A stretch of 64,000 nucleotides of DNA from G963678445 sp963678445 (GTDB lineage Bacteria > Hydrogenedentota > Hydrogenedentia > Hydrogenedentales > G963678445), in assembly GCA_963678445.1 (NCBI GenBank), contig OY782877.1:3596001-3660000 (forward strand). Reading direction: 5' to 3'. Positions 23,230 to 31,318 of this stretch are shown piece by piece. A model generated the notes under the pieces. That model did not search any database. It was not told where the DNA came from and was given only the letters and a program-made list of their open reading frames with translations. Position 1 is the first letter of the stretch; each line of letters starts with the position of its first letter. A program made the position numbers and the translations under genes.

Positions 23230-23341
23230 ATGGGGCTGCTTCTCCTAAGCGATACCCACGGGAACCTGCAATGCATCAAGTGACTTGCCATCACGGGCGC
23301 GCACCGACCCTGTGATTCATGCGGGTGACATCGAATTTTAA
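23230..23341 (+). pseudogene. Metallophosphoesterase fragment
   Basis: MGLLLLSDTHGNLQCIK matches the DxH motif of YfcE/MJ0936-type phosphodiesterases, followed by an in-frame TGA. A shifted frame then gives RTDPVIHAGDIEF, matching the second metal motif (GD). Only about 37 residues of a normally 150-residue protein remain. Confidence 0.6.
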
Positions 23342-23402
23342 GAAACAAGAGTATGAAATAATCTATAAACGCATCGGTACATTCTTGCAGGGAATTTGGA
23401 AA

Positions 23403-24164
23403 ATGAGCAGCAGAATTGATGAACAGGCCATCAGCGCGCGTCTTATAAAGCGTGGAAAAGAGCTTTTTGATGCCCCGAGGACGAAAATTCGATTTACGGG
23501 AATCAGTGATGTGGACAGTTTCTTAAACAATATCACTGACTATCCGCACGCATTTGTTCTCGGATGCATAATGGATAGACAGATGAAGACAGAGAAAGCA
23601 TGGTTGATTCCCTTCCACTTCAGCGAAAACTTGGGCAACTTCGCCCTCAAGACTCTTGCAGGGCTTTCGGAATCGGATCTGCGTCGGATAATGTCAACGC
23701 CACAGCCTTTACATCGATACGTTGATAAGATGTCTGGGTACTTCTTTAGCGCAGTTACGCGTATTGTTCACGAATATGATGGAGAGGCTGCAAAGATATG
23801 GACAGGGCGTCCATCGAGTGCAACAGTGGTATATCGATTTCTTCAGTTCGACGGAATTGGTCCGAAGATCGCCAGTATGGCTGTTAACATTCTTGCCAGG
23901 GAGTTCAAGATCAGATTTTCGGATTACTACTCCGTTGATATTTCGGCTGATGTGCATGTCAAGAGGGTGTTTGAAAGACTCGGACTTACAGCTCCAAATG
24001 CGACGGTTGAACACCTTGTGTTTCGTGCGCGAGGCTTATATCCTGAGTTTCCTGGCCTTATGGATTTTGCTACGTGGGAGATTGGCCGAAATTGGTGTAG
24101 GCCGAATTCTCGCAATTGTCGGAATTGTCCCATGGATGAAGTGTGCATTTCATCAGTCGAATGA
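23403..24164 (+). CDS. HhH-GPD DNA glycosylase-like protein with [4Fe-4S] motif
   Basis: 253 aa from ATG 23403. The helix-hairpin-helix is FLQFDGIGPKIASMAVNILA. The conserved catalytic Asp position is in YYSVDISADVHVKRVFERLG. The C-terminus WCRPNSRNCRNCPMDEVC carries four Cys spaced like the endonuclease III cluster. The Lys of the bifunctional enzymes is not evident in the HhH, suggesting a monofunctional glycosylase. It could be a repair or a DNA-modification-directed enzyme. It is on the plus strand, abutting the terminase 3' end (15 bp apart). Confidence 0.8.
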   Translation: MSSRIDEQAISARLIKRGKELFDAPRTKIRFTGISDVDSFLNNITDYPHAFVLGCIMDRQMKTEKAWLIPFHFSENLGNFALKTLAGLSESDLRRIMSTPQPLHRYVDKMSGYFFSAVTRIVHEYDGEAAKIWTGRPSSATVVYRFLQFDGIGPKIASMAVNILAREFKIRFSDYYSVDISADVHVKRVFERLGLTAPNATVEHLVFRARGLYPEFPGLMDFATWEIGRNWCRPNSRNCRNCPMDEVCISSVE

Positions 24165-24436
24165 CTGCATATCAAGACATTATAAAAATACTGGCTCCGT
24201 CAGCACGGGCTTGAGCGAGACGACTTCTTCCCCGGTGGATTCCAGACTTTCTTCTTCGTGGATGAGCATGGCGCAGCGCACGGCGTCGATGATGTGGTCG
24301 TTTCCTTTGGAGTAGATGATTTTGCCGTCACGCAGGGTGTAGGTGTGCGTGACGAATTCATCCTCAAGTTCCAGATCATCAGCGGGAAAGACGAGTTGTC
24401 GCCGCTGCAAAGCGCCGTTAATAAGGCTGGTCACCG

Positions 24437-24530
24437 GCTGCCCCGGTGGTCCAGACTGTACTGGACATGTGCGAACCCAGCAGTATTTTTTGCTGTAAAC
24501 GGCAACGGTATTGCGTGTGACGCCGTCACT
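24437..24530 (-). repeat. Short palindrome-containing insertion in terL
   Basis: Between VKKRTK and SLINGALQRR about 95 bp of foreign sequence occurs. It contains GTGACGGCGTCAC, and GTCCAGTACAGTCTGGAC ending in ACCACCGGGGCAGCCGGT. It introduces a frame change and stop. Confidence 0.5.
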
Positions 24531-24689
24531 TTGGTGCGTTTTTTGACTTCCTTTCCCTCGCGCACGGCGAGGCGCGTCATACCACCGAAGTCATAACCTT
24601 TGAGTCGGCCTTCCAGCCCAAGCACCTTGTATTTGTCCAGCGTCAGGAGTTCCTGCACCACGGAAAGCCCGTTGCCGCCACCGGGAACC

Positions 24690-24790
24690 CCGGTTGGCAA
24701 ATGCCATATTCGTTTTTACAAAAGATACCGACGTCTTTGTTCGTTGATGCCATATAGTGTTGCATGTGGCGCTGGCACCGCCGATGCCAA
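24690..24790 (-). repeat. Partial R1-like insertion in terL
   Basis: Imperfect GTGCCAGCGCCAC hairpin (about 24766-24778) followed by ATGCAACACTATATGGCATC and AAACGAATATGGCATTTGCC, inserted between VGIGG and TGVPGGGNG of the terminase. Confidence 0.5.
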
Positions 24791-25797
24791 CCGGCGTGTA
24801 ATAGCGCTCCAGCAACGCGAGCGTCTGCGCGATGTGCGGATAGGCCACGTGCTCCATATGCAGGCGCAGGATAAGCTTCATCACCTTACGTTCGCCGACG
24901 TCGCTCTCCTGGAACACCACCAATTCTGTCGGGGCGTTCGTGTAGCCCAGGTCACCGCCAATCCAATACACGCCCGTCTGCGGCGTCAGATTCAGCAGCA
25001 GTTCCAGCCGGTCGTGCGCGGATTCCTCGTCTTCGCAGTCGCGCAATTCCGCGTCGGTAATCACCGTCTTCTGATATTCCAGCACGTCCTGTCGACAGAG
25101 ATTGAACTGTTCGACATTGAAGGCGCCATACGACGGCTTGCCGTGTTCACCCGCGAGTGCGAGCCGCACAGGCAACATGTACCGGCTTGAGTCGTGCTCG
25201 GAAACCCGGATTCCCCCCTAACGCCAAGCGCGATAATGGAAACCGGGCCCCCCGGTGTTGTCAGCCTGAGGTGTCGCGGCCACCGTAGAACGCCAACAAT
25301 TCCGACTCGCGTTCCTCGCTCCAGTTTGGATTCAGCCACGACGGCCAACGGAACACCGTAAATTGCTCGGACATGGTCAGACGGTAATAGGTTGTGTTGC
25401 GCAGGCCATTCGGCGTCGAGTAGATGCGTAGCGTGCCGCCCTCGTTCAGGCATTGACGGAGCGCCTTCCATGCCTTTTCCGACAGCCAGGCCGCCTCGTC
25501 CACCCAGACCCGGTCCACATGTAGCGACCGGAAAGCGTCGCCATAGGCCCCGGCAGGGCGAAAGTAGAGGATGCTGCCGTTCGTGAGCTCCAGCCGGAAA
25601 TAGGGCTTCCGGTGAATCTTGGGCTTGCCGTATTTCGTTAACGCCACACTGTTCATCAGGTCCGGGTTATTGTCCAACTGGAACTCCACCTCCTCGATGA
25701 TGGTATCCAGATGTCCCTGGTGCGGCGCGGCGACAAGCCCCTGTCCGCCGTGGGTGATGAAGGCGTAATGCAGGATCAAGGTACTTAGGTTGATGCT

Positions 25798-27024
25798 ATT
25801 GTGGACAATGATATCATTGGCCACAAAGTTGTGGTATCCCGGCACCGACAGATCAAAGGTCTCCTGCTTGCCGACATACTCAATAGCAACCACCTTGTCC
25901 CAGTGGATATCAGAGGCGGCCAATTCGTGCAGTGCTGTACCCTCGCAATTCGCGGCATACTCGGCTACCAGTGCTCGCGTCGGGTTGTATCGGTTCAGAC
26001 GAATGCGGCGGTTTTTGTTTCCGGTAATCTGATTCCATGTGAAACGTCGCTTCAGGTTCTCGACGATGGGGCGCACCAACGGCGCTGGAATAACGTCCCA
26101 GGGATTGTGTGCATCCTTTGGAGCAGCATCCATAATGCCCTCCAGTTCGATTCCCTTCATGCCAACCATTCCAATGAGTCTACCGAAGCGTTGCACATGA
26201 GAGAGCGTGCGTATCTCCACGCACCAGTAGTCGACATTGTTGACTGCCTTCACCCGAAGGTCGCTCTGAATGCCGAATCTCAGCAGCGCATGATGCACTT
26301 CCTCAGCAAGTCGCAAAGAGGCGCTGCAATATCCGATCCTCGGCAGACCGTCTTTTTGGACATGAAACCACCCGTCGCAGCCGAAAAGCCGTGAAAGGAA
26401 TACCGCCCATTGCCGTTGAGAGCAGGTAAAGAGAATGGGAGGGATAAACTTCTCCTTACTCTTCTTTCCCATGAGTCCATGTCTGCGAAGCCAGCCTATG
26501 CAGGGATTGCGTCTCCCCCGGCGCCCGGTGGTGACACGGTAGCTGATACCGTCTACGGGCGCCACTTGGATTCCTGGAAAAAGACGCAGGACGCATTGCC
26601 TGAACTCATCGACAAGGATGGGTTCTGTTTTCGTGAAGACGGCTGAGGCATGAGCAATCCCGCCATCGGCGATGAAATACGCCAGCAATTTCAATTCATC
26701 ATCACTGACCTGCGGGTTTTCCGGTGTATGTACCGGATGATGCTTGGTAACCGCGAGCCAGTCACCAACCCGGAGACCTCCCAAGGGAACCCAACCGCCA
26801 TCGGTAAGAAACGGGTGGTTGTCGGTTGCTTGAATACTTCTGCCTGACCGAGTTGTTAATTTCCAGCAAGCCCTGCGACCGTTTGGGTGGACTTCATAAT
26901 CTTTGCAGATACAAATTTTCTGATCCGGCCCAAGGACGGCAATAGCGCGTCCCGGCCTAAGACGGTCCATGCGAACCCGCTCTCCCGTTGTGCAATCCGT
27001 AATAAGCGTGTCGCCCGCTAGACA
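25798..27024 (-). mobile_element. Intein with LAGLIDADG homing endonuclease in TerL Walker A
   Basis: 409 residues from Cys (CLAGDTLITD, block A) to Asn (FVANDIIVHN, block G), followed by Ser +1. Block B is SIQATDNHPFL. The two LAGLIDADG motifs are LLAYFIADGG and FLSRLFGCDGWF. Block F is QETFDLSVPGYHNF. The insertion is between Lys and Ser of GRAVGK/S, a typical intein target in P-loop ATPases. All splicing residues (Cys1, block B His, His-Asn, Ser+1) are present, so the intein itself appears intact even though the host gene is broken. Confidence 0.93.
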
Positions 27025-27206
27025 CTTCCCCACAGCCCGCCCGTCGAGGTGGATGATGTTCCGTTCCTCGCAGAGCAGGTCTTCGCGCTGATGCGGCCAA
27101 TATTCGCGGGGCGAGCCATCGCGGTTGCGCAGATAGGCTTCCCCCCACCGCATTGGGCTGCGTAGCGTCTCGACGATCTTGCGCTCCTGGGCCGTGAGAC
27201 TCGCCA

Positions 27207-27485
27207 TCATCCCATCCTGCTTCGCAGTGCCGCGCCCAGGATGACGCCGACCATCTCGCCCACGACCTGTTCTACCGCCAGCATCGATTCGCGCTCGCGG
27301 ATAACAGATTCGATTTTGACCACGGCTTGGTCGAGTTCATTCCACGCACAATACTTCTGGCGGGACGCCTCAAGTTGCGCCAATGCCTTGTCGATTTTTC
27401 CGGCGGCCAGCTGCGTGCCGATATCGACCAACGCCAGCCCGGCGTCACGGACCGCCTGTGAATTCTCCTTCAGGATTTCCTTCAT
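27207..27485 (-). CDS. Small helical phage protein, unknown function
   Basis: 92 aa from ATG 27485 with GGAGAAAAG upstream. MKEILKENSQAVRDAGLALV, AQLEASRQKYCAWNELDQAV and EQVVGEMVGVILGAALRSRM predict helices with a hydrophobic end. It overlaps the terL start by a few bases, so it is co-transcribed and may be a packaging accessory. No family is recognised. Confidence 0.6.
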   Translation of the reverse strand: MKEILKENSQAVRDAGLALVDIGTQLAAGKIDKALAQLEASRQKYCAWNELDQAVVKIESVIRERESMLAVEQVVGEMVGVILGAALRSRMG

Positions 27486-27504
27486 CGTCTTTTCTCCTCT
27501 AGTG

Positions 27505-27616
27505 ACTAAAATCTGAAAAATTGCCATAAAAACGAAAAGGCATTATGGTCAGGGACGGCAAGGACCATATTTCCTGGGTGTGGCCCTGGCCACCTTGTGG
27601 GCGCGGACCACGCTAG
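27505..27616 (+). repeat. MITE-like repeat R1, copy b
   Basis: GTGACTAAAATCTGAAAA start, GGTCAGGGACGGCAAGGACC, the hairpin GTGGCCCTGGCCAC, and a terminal palindromic segment. It lies between a minus-strand phage gene and the relBE promoter. Confidence 0.7.
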
Positions 27617-27625
27617 TGTGCTTTC

Positions 27626-27654
27626 TTGCTTACTTGCTCGCCTTCTGTTATCCT
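27626..27654 (+). promoter_or_regulatory. Sigma70-type promoter of relBE-like pair
   Basis: TTGCTT at 27626-27631, 17-bp spacer, TATCCT at 27649-27654. Confidence 0.5.
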
Positions 27655-27689
27655 TTAATTAGGATTGAAAATGTGGACAGGAACATCTC

Positions 27690-27914
27690 ATGACCGCTCT
27701 TGCCGAACAGATACTGAAGGACGCGTTGAAATTGCCTCCCGTGGACCGGGCTTCTTTGATCCAGCGTCTTTTTCAAAGTTTTGATTCCGCTCCTGACCAA
27801 CAAATCGATGCAGCGTGGGCGGATGAGGCTGAATCTCGTATTGCCGCCTACGAGGCGGGCAACATGAATGCGTTACCGGCTGAAGAAGTCTTCAATCGGC
27901 TGAACCAGAAATGA
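27690..27914 (+). CDS. RelB-like addiction module antitoxin
   Basis: 74 aa. ILKDALKLPPVDRASLIQRL, then FQSFD and AWADEAESRIAAYEAGNMNA followed by LPAEEVFNRL, is the standard putative addiction-module (TIGR02574) antitoxin. Its LP.EEV segment binds the toxin. It overlaps the toxin start by 4 bp. Confidence 0.92.
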   Translation: MTALAEQILKDALKLPPVDRASLIQRLFQSFDSAPDQQIDAAWADEAESRIAAYEAGNMNALPAEEVFNRLNQK

Positions 27915-28216
27915 AAATCCGCGTTCTCTCCTGCGCCGAACAGGAAATAGTCGAGGCCGTTGACTATTACAACAACCAATGCGCCGGTTTGGGCTATGAA
28001 TTTGCCGCTGAGGTACAACGCACCTTCGAACGTATTCAGAAGTACCCTCATGCATGGCCCGCTTTTTCCTTGCAGTCCCGCCGTTGCCTGACGGATCGTT
28101 TCCCTTTTGGCGTGCTCTATCAGATTCGAGCCGACCATATTCTGGTGCTCGCCATCATGCACCTCAAGCGCAACCCTGAACATTGGCAGGCACGGTCGGA
28201 TGCTACGTCTCAATGA
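27911..28216 (+). CDS. RelE/ParE-superfamily toxin
   Basis: 101 aa. VLSCAEQEIVEAVDYYNNQC, AGLGYEFAAEVQRTFERIQK, YPHAWPAF, CLTDRFPFGVLYQI and LVLAIMHLKRNPEHW cover the complete toxin fold of plasmid-stabilisation type. It is intact and paired with the antitoxin upstream. Confidence 0.92.
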   Translation: MKIRVLSCAEQEIVEAVDYYNNQCAGLGYEFAAEVQRTFERIQKYPHAWPAFSLQSRRCLTDRFPFGVLYQIRADHILVLAIMHLKRNPEHWQARSDATSQ

Positions 28217-28248
28217 CGTCCCGTCCGTAACGAGTGACTTTCGGATTC

Positions 28249-28524
28249 TCATTCAGGGTATCCTTCATCATCCCTCGCCTCATCATTAGCCCAACGGTCT
28301 AGCGCATCCATGCCGCATTGCAGACGTTCGCCAATGCCCGTCAGGCGCTCCGCGTCGGGATGCCCGCCCTTTCCCAGCGCGGCGTTGGCCTCGGCTACGT
28401 ACTCGGGCAGGTATGTGTTCATCGTGCCGATGGCCTCCCGAATACGCTGGGGCGGCTGCGTCGTGGCGCATCCTGTCAGCATGGCCAGCATTAGGGCGAT
28501 GAGGTACACAAAGGTTCTTTTCAT
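28249..28524 (-). CDS. Small lipoprotein (possible outer spanin)
   Basis: 91 aa from ATG 28524. The signal MKRTFVYLIALMLAMLTGC has a lipobox LTGC. The mature part (AIGTMNTYLPEYVAEANAAL, then AERLTGIGERLQCGMDALDR) is helical and acidic. Its size and position beside lysis and packaging genes fit an o-spanin-like phage lipoprotein. A host lipoprotein remains possible. Confidence 0.65.
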   Translation of the reverse strand: MKRTFVYLIALMLAMLTGCATTQPPQRIREAIGTMNTYLPEYVAEANAALGKGGHPDAERLTGIGERLQCGMDALDRWANDEARDDEGYPE

Positions 28525-28604
28525 AACTTTTTTCTCCATTTTTTTGCCGAAATGACTTGATTTCATCCGCCGTTCCAAGCGTGTATGTGTACGAGCCGGT
28601 TGCG

Positions 28605-28678
28605 GGTTGTCAGTTACCAGTTACCGGTTGAAACGGAAGAACCGGGAACCAGAAACTGGAAACCGGAAACACGAGTGA
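28605..28678. repeat. Low-complexity AACTGGTAACTG-type tract
   Basis: CAGTTACCAGTTACCGGTTG followed by GGAACCAGAAACTGGAAACC. Same unit family as at 2551 and 6645. Confidence 0.5.
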
Positions 28679-28694
28679 CGAAAGGAACGAGTCC

Positions 28695-29066
28695 ATGAAC
28701 AATCCCACAATTCACGATGCCGCCCAAGCCTATCTTCAACACCTGCGCGAACAAGGGAAGAAGGAGCGGACGCTTTATACCTACGGAAAGGATTTCCAGC
28801 TGATTGGATCCTTCTTCGGCGACGAAAAACCGCTTGCCTCGATCCGCACACCGCAGGTTGGTAAATTTTTCAAATCCGATACACTCCTGAAATTGCCCTC
28901 GGGCAAAGAACGCGCCAAGCCAACAGTCGACAAGACCGTTCGCGTATTTCGTATGTTCCTCGTGTGGGCGAAGGACACCGGACACCTCGCCGAGCTGCCG
29001 CTGCCCAAGGACACGCCCATGGGACACAGCCGGATGAAGGAGCAGGACGATGCTGAACAGCAGTAA
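28695..29066 (+). CDS. Stand-alone core-binding (SAM-like) domain of a tyrosine recombinase
   Basis: 123 aa. DAAQAYLQHLREQGKKERTL, YTYGKDFQLIGSFFG and VDKTVRVFRMFLVWAKDTGH correspond to the N-terminal DNA-binding domain of phage integrases. No catalytic domain follows in frame. It overlaps the full integrase start by 17 bp, so the two are co-expressed. It may compete for or assist at the attachment site. A truncated duplicate is another explanation. Confidence 0.78.
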   Translation: MNNPTIHDAAQAYLQHLREQGKKERTLYTYGKDFQLIGSFFGDEKPLASIRTPQVGKFFKSDTLLKLPSGKERAKPTVDKTVRVFRMFLVWAKDTGHLAELPLPKDTPMGHSRMKEQDDAEQQ

Positions 29067-29980
29067 CGTTTCCATCGTCTCGCTGGCGCCACGGCGTGCA
29101 CTGCTCGCCAGCCACCTCGAATCATTCCTTACAAAGCTTGAGGCGGATGCTCGTTCGAAGCACACCATCAGTGCGTATCGCCGGGATCTGTCCCGGGTTT
29201 TCGAGGTGCTTGAATCATTACACCCAGCACTCACAATCGTGGATGTAACAGCCGGCCTGCTCGACCAGGCGCTTACGGCCCCCGCCATTGTGAACACAAA
29301 CCGGGGGCAATGTTCCGCCGCCTCACTGCACCGGATGAAGGCGGCAGTAAAGTCCTTTTTCGCGTGGGCCACGGATACGGGCCTCCTGGCCGAAAACCCG
29401 GCGCGCGGCGTGCGCCTCAAACGGTTGCCACGTAAGCCGCCCAAGTTTCTGACCCATACCGAAAAGAGAAAGCTGCTCAAAGAACTGAAAGGGCGCAACA
29501 CGCCGTTGAACCGCCGAGACCGAGTCATGATCGAGGTATTTCTTGGCACCGGTATCCGACTCGGCGAACTGGTCGCCCTTGATGTCACCGATGTGGATCT
29601 TGACGCCAAGCATCTGCAGGTTCGGGTCAAGGGCGGTTCCGTAGAAGTAAAATTCATCAAGTCAGACCTCCGCTCGCTCTTGCGCAGCTATCTGAAGGAA
29701 CGCCGTCGTCAGGCGCCGCCCGATTGTCTGGCGTTGTTTTTGTCCAACCGTGTGTCGCGCATCTCGGACCGGCAGGTGGCCCACAGACTCCGGCACTGGC
29801 TGCGCAAGGCAGGCATCGCGAAATCGCTTTCGCCTCATAGCCTTCGCCACCCACCTTTACGAAGCGACCAACGACCTGCTTGTGGTCCAACGCGCCCTCG
29901 GACACAGCGACATCTCGACCACCAAGATTTACACCCACCTCGTCGACGGGCGACTTGAAGAGGCGCTCGAACGCCTTTGA
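29050..29980 (+). pseudogene. Tyrosine recombinase/integrase, frameshifted in the catalytic domain
   Basis: N-terminal domain LESFLTKLEADARSKHTISA. Catalytic Arg I is in FLGTGIRLGELVALDVTDVD and the beta-hairpin Lys region is GGSVEVKFIK. Then comes HSLRH, after which the frame is lost at about 29848. The next frame carries THLYEATNDLLVVQRALGHS and TTKIYTHLVDGRLEEALERL with the remaining His and the Tyr nucleophile. Restoring SLRHTFATHLY needs 11 bases. The flanking CTTCGCCAC suggests slippage deletion between two copies. The island therefore has no intact integrase in the window. Confidence 0.85.
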
Positions 29981-30337
29981 ATCCCGGCCCGCATTCCCAC
30001 GCTCCCTTGTGGAGCGTTTCTCTCTTCGGATGGAAGCACTCGGTGCAGTCACGCTGACAGTCCTCACAGTTCCCGCCGAAGAACACAAATCACGAAGTGA
30101 CAGCGAGAAGAAATGGTCAGGTAGGATTTCCTGGAACTCGTCTTATCTGACCTTTCACGCATCGCCCGCCTCCGAATCGCCCCTGTTCATGCGGGGTTGC
30201 CGAATCACCGGTTTGGTGTTATCCGCCATCTTTTTTGCGTTTTCGCGGCATACGTCCAGGTTCGCATTGGCAGTTGACTCGCACACCTTTGTAATGCATA
30301 CTATATGTGTGCACTAAGCGGTCGCTGGACTGCTTAA
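29981..30337. other. Gene-free spacer
   Basis: 357 bp between the integrase and R1 copy c. No convincing coding frame, RNA gene or repeat is seen. Confidence 0.5.
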
Positions 30338-30455
30338 TGACTAAAATCTGAAAAGCTGTCATAAAAAACGAAGTTTTTGCTGTGGTCAGGGATGGCAAGG
30401 ACCATATTTCCTGGGTGTGGCCCTGGCCACCTTGTGGTCGCTGGACCACTTAGTG
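30338..30455 (+). repeat. MITE-like repeat R1, copy c
   Basis: Starts TGACTAAAATCTGAAAAGCT, carries GGTCAGGGATGGCAAGGACC, GTGGCCCTGGCCAC and a terminal GTGGTC-GCTG-GACCAC hairpin, and ends CTTAGTG. The ends TGACTAAA and (inverted) CACTAAG resemble short terminal inverted repeats. Confidence 0.72.
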
Positions 30456-30496
30456 TCGTTTTTGAATCCTGAGTTTCTGAAGAGGAGGTGCGAGAC

Positions 30497-30742
30497 ATGA
30501 AAGCAACCGTTCTGGACATGAGGTGAAATCCTAAGAAGATCCTTGATGCAATTGAACGTAATGAAGTCGTCACGCTCACCAAGCGGGGCAAATCGGTTGC
30601 CCGTATTGAACCGATTAAAGGCAGCCAAAGGTCCCACGCCGCAGAGCATGAGGCTTTCGGCATGTGGGCGGACCGTGACGACATGGGCGATCCGTCGGCG
30701 TATGTCCGGGAAATGCGAAAAGGACGCTTTGATGATCTTTGA
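30497..30742 (+). pseudogene. Phd/VapB-like antitoxin with in-frame TGA at codon 10
   Basis: ATG 30497 follows GAGGAGG. The sequence is MKATVLDMR, TGA, then NPKKILDAIERNEVVTLTKR, GKSVARIEPI and ADRDDMGDPSAYVREMRKGR, ending at 30742. Homologues usually have Arg (CGA) at this position, so a single C-to-T change would explain the stop. Downstream reinitiation is not obvious. Confidence 0.75.
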
Positions 30743-31109
30743 TACCGACGTGATAATCTGGGCGCTACGTGGAAATAAGCGTGCAGCGACAACGTTAGAT
30801 CGCGCCGAATCGCTGGGCGTATCGGTTGTAAGCTATATGGCATTACTGCACGGCGCTCGCGACAAGAAAGATTTACGACTGACGAAGGCCTACCTGACTG
30901 ACCTTGGTTTCCAAATTGTACCGCTCTCGGAGAACATCGGTCACCGGGCCTCGATTTATCTTGAGGAATATGGTTTAAAGTCAAATCTTGGAGTGCCCGA
31001 CGCTTTAATTGCAGCCACTGCCGTTGAAAACGATAAGGTGCTCTGTTCCGGAAATGCCAAGGACTACCGAGATATCGTCGAAGTCGAGTTAAAAGTATTC
31101 CGTCCATGA
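30732..31109 (+). CDS. VapC-like PIN toxin lacking a catalytic Glu
   Basis: 125 aa, overlapping the antitoxin by 11 bp. MIFDTDVIIWALRGN has the first Asp, GVPDALIAATA and NAKDYRDI have the later acidic residues. In the usual second motif (YMELLxG) the Glu is Ala37 (SYMALLHGAR). Loss of this metal ligand should inactivate the RNase. Combined with the nonsense mutation in the antitoxin, the pair appears dead but recognisable. Confidence 0.83.
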   Translation: MIFDTDVIIWALRGNKRAATTLDRAESLGVSVVSYMALLHGARDKKDLRLTKAYLTDLGFQIVPLSENIGHRASIYLEEYGLKSNLGVPDALIAATAVENDKVLCSGNAKDYRDIVEVELKVFRP

Positions 31110-31315
31110 TCACTTGCTCCTACTCGGCCTTTGCAGACCATGTGTCCCAGTCGCACGACCCCGTCCAGATTATCGGGAAAAGCAGCGTGGCAGTACTGCT
31201 TGCCGAAGAATCGTTATTCGCGCCGCATCAATATCCAGCACCGACGGGTATATCAAGTCCCCAACGCCGACGGTGTCGTTAAACTGCTTCGTATTTGGAC
31301 CCATTACGAATAGCA
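31106..31315 (+). pseudogene. RelE/YoeB-like toxin remnant
   Basis: The first frame (MITCSYSAFADHVSQSHDPV) and, after a frameshift, the second frame (NRYSRRINIQHRRVYQVPNA, then DGVVKLLRIWTHYE) together resemble a short RelE-type toxin. No antitoxin partner is next to it. Confidence 0.5.
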
Positions 31316-31318
31316 TCC

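Larger units (their letters stand above)
24180..27207 (-). pseudogene. Large terminase subunit (TerL), intein-bearing and broken by small insertions
   Basis: N-terminal ATPase part: WGEAYLRNRDGSPREYWPHQ and HLDGRAVGK/S (Walker A split by an intein), then VDRVWVDEAAWLSEKAWKAL (Walker B) and TLRIYSTPNGLRNTTYYRLT. An in-frame TGA occurs at 25261-25263 after GGRDTSG. The nuclease part continues in other frames: VYWIGGDLGYTNAPTELVVF (acidic residues), TGVPGGGNGLSVVQELLTLD, LINGALQRRQLVFPADDLEL and NDHIIDAVRCAMLIHEE, with the stop at 24180. Two extra segments (24437-24530 and 24690-24790) interrupt the nuclease domain. The enzyme packaged phage DNA; it cannot be made intact from this sequence. Confidence 0.85.

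Noticed and set aside
24591..25178. A separate small gene with its own start at 25178
   Set aside because: The sequence is the internal nuclease region of the terminase in a shifted frame; the ATG is internal.
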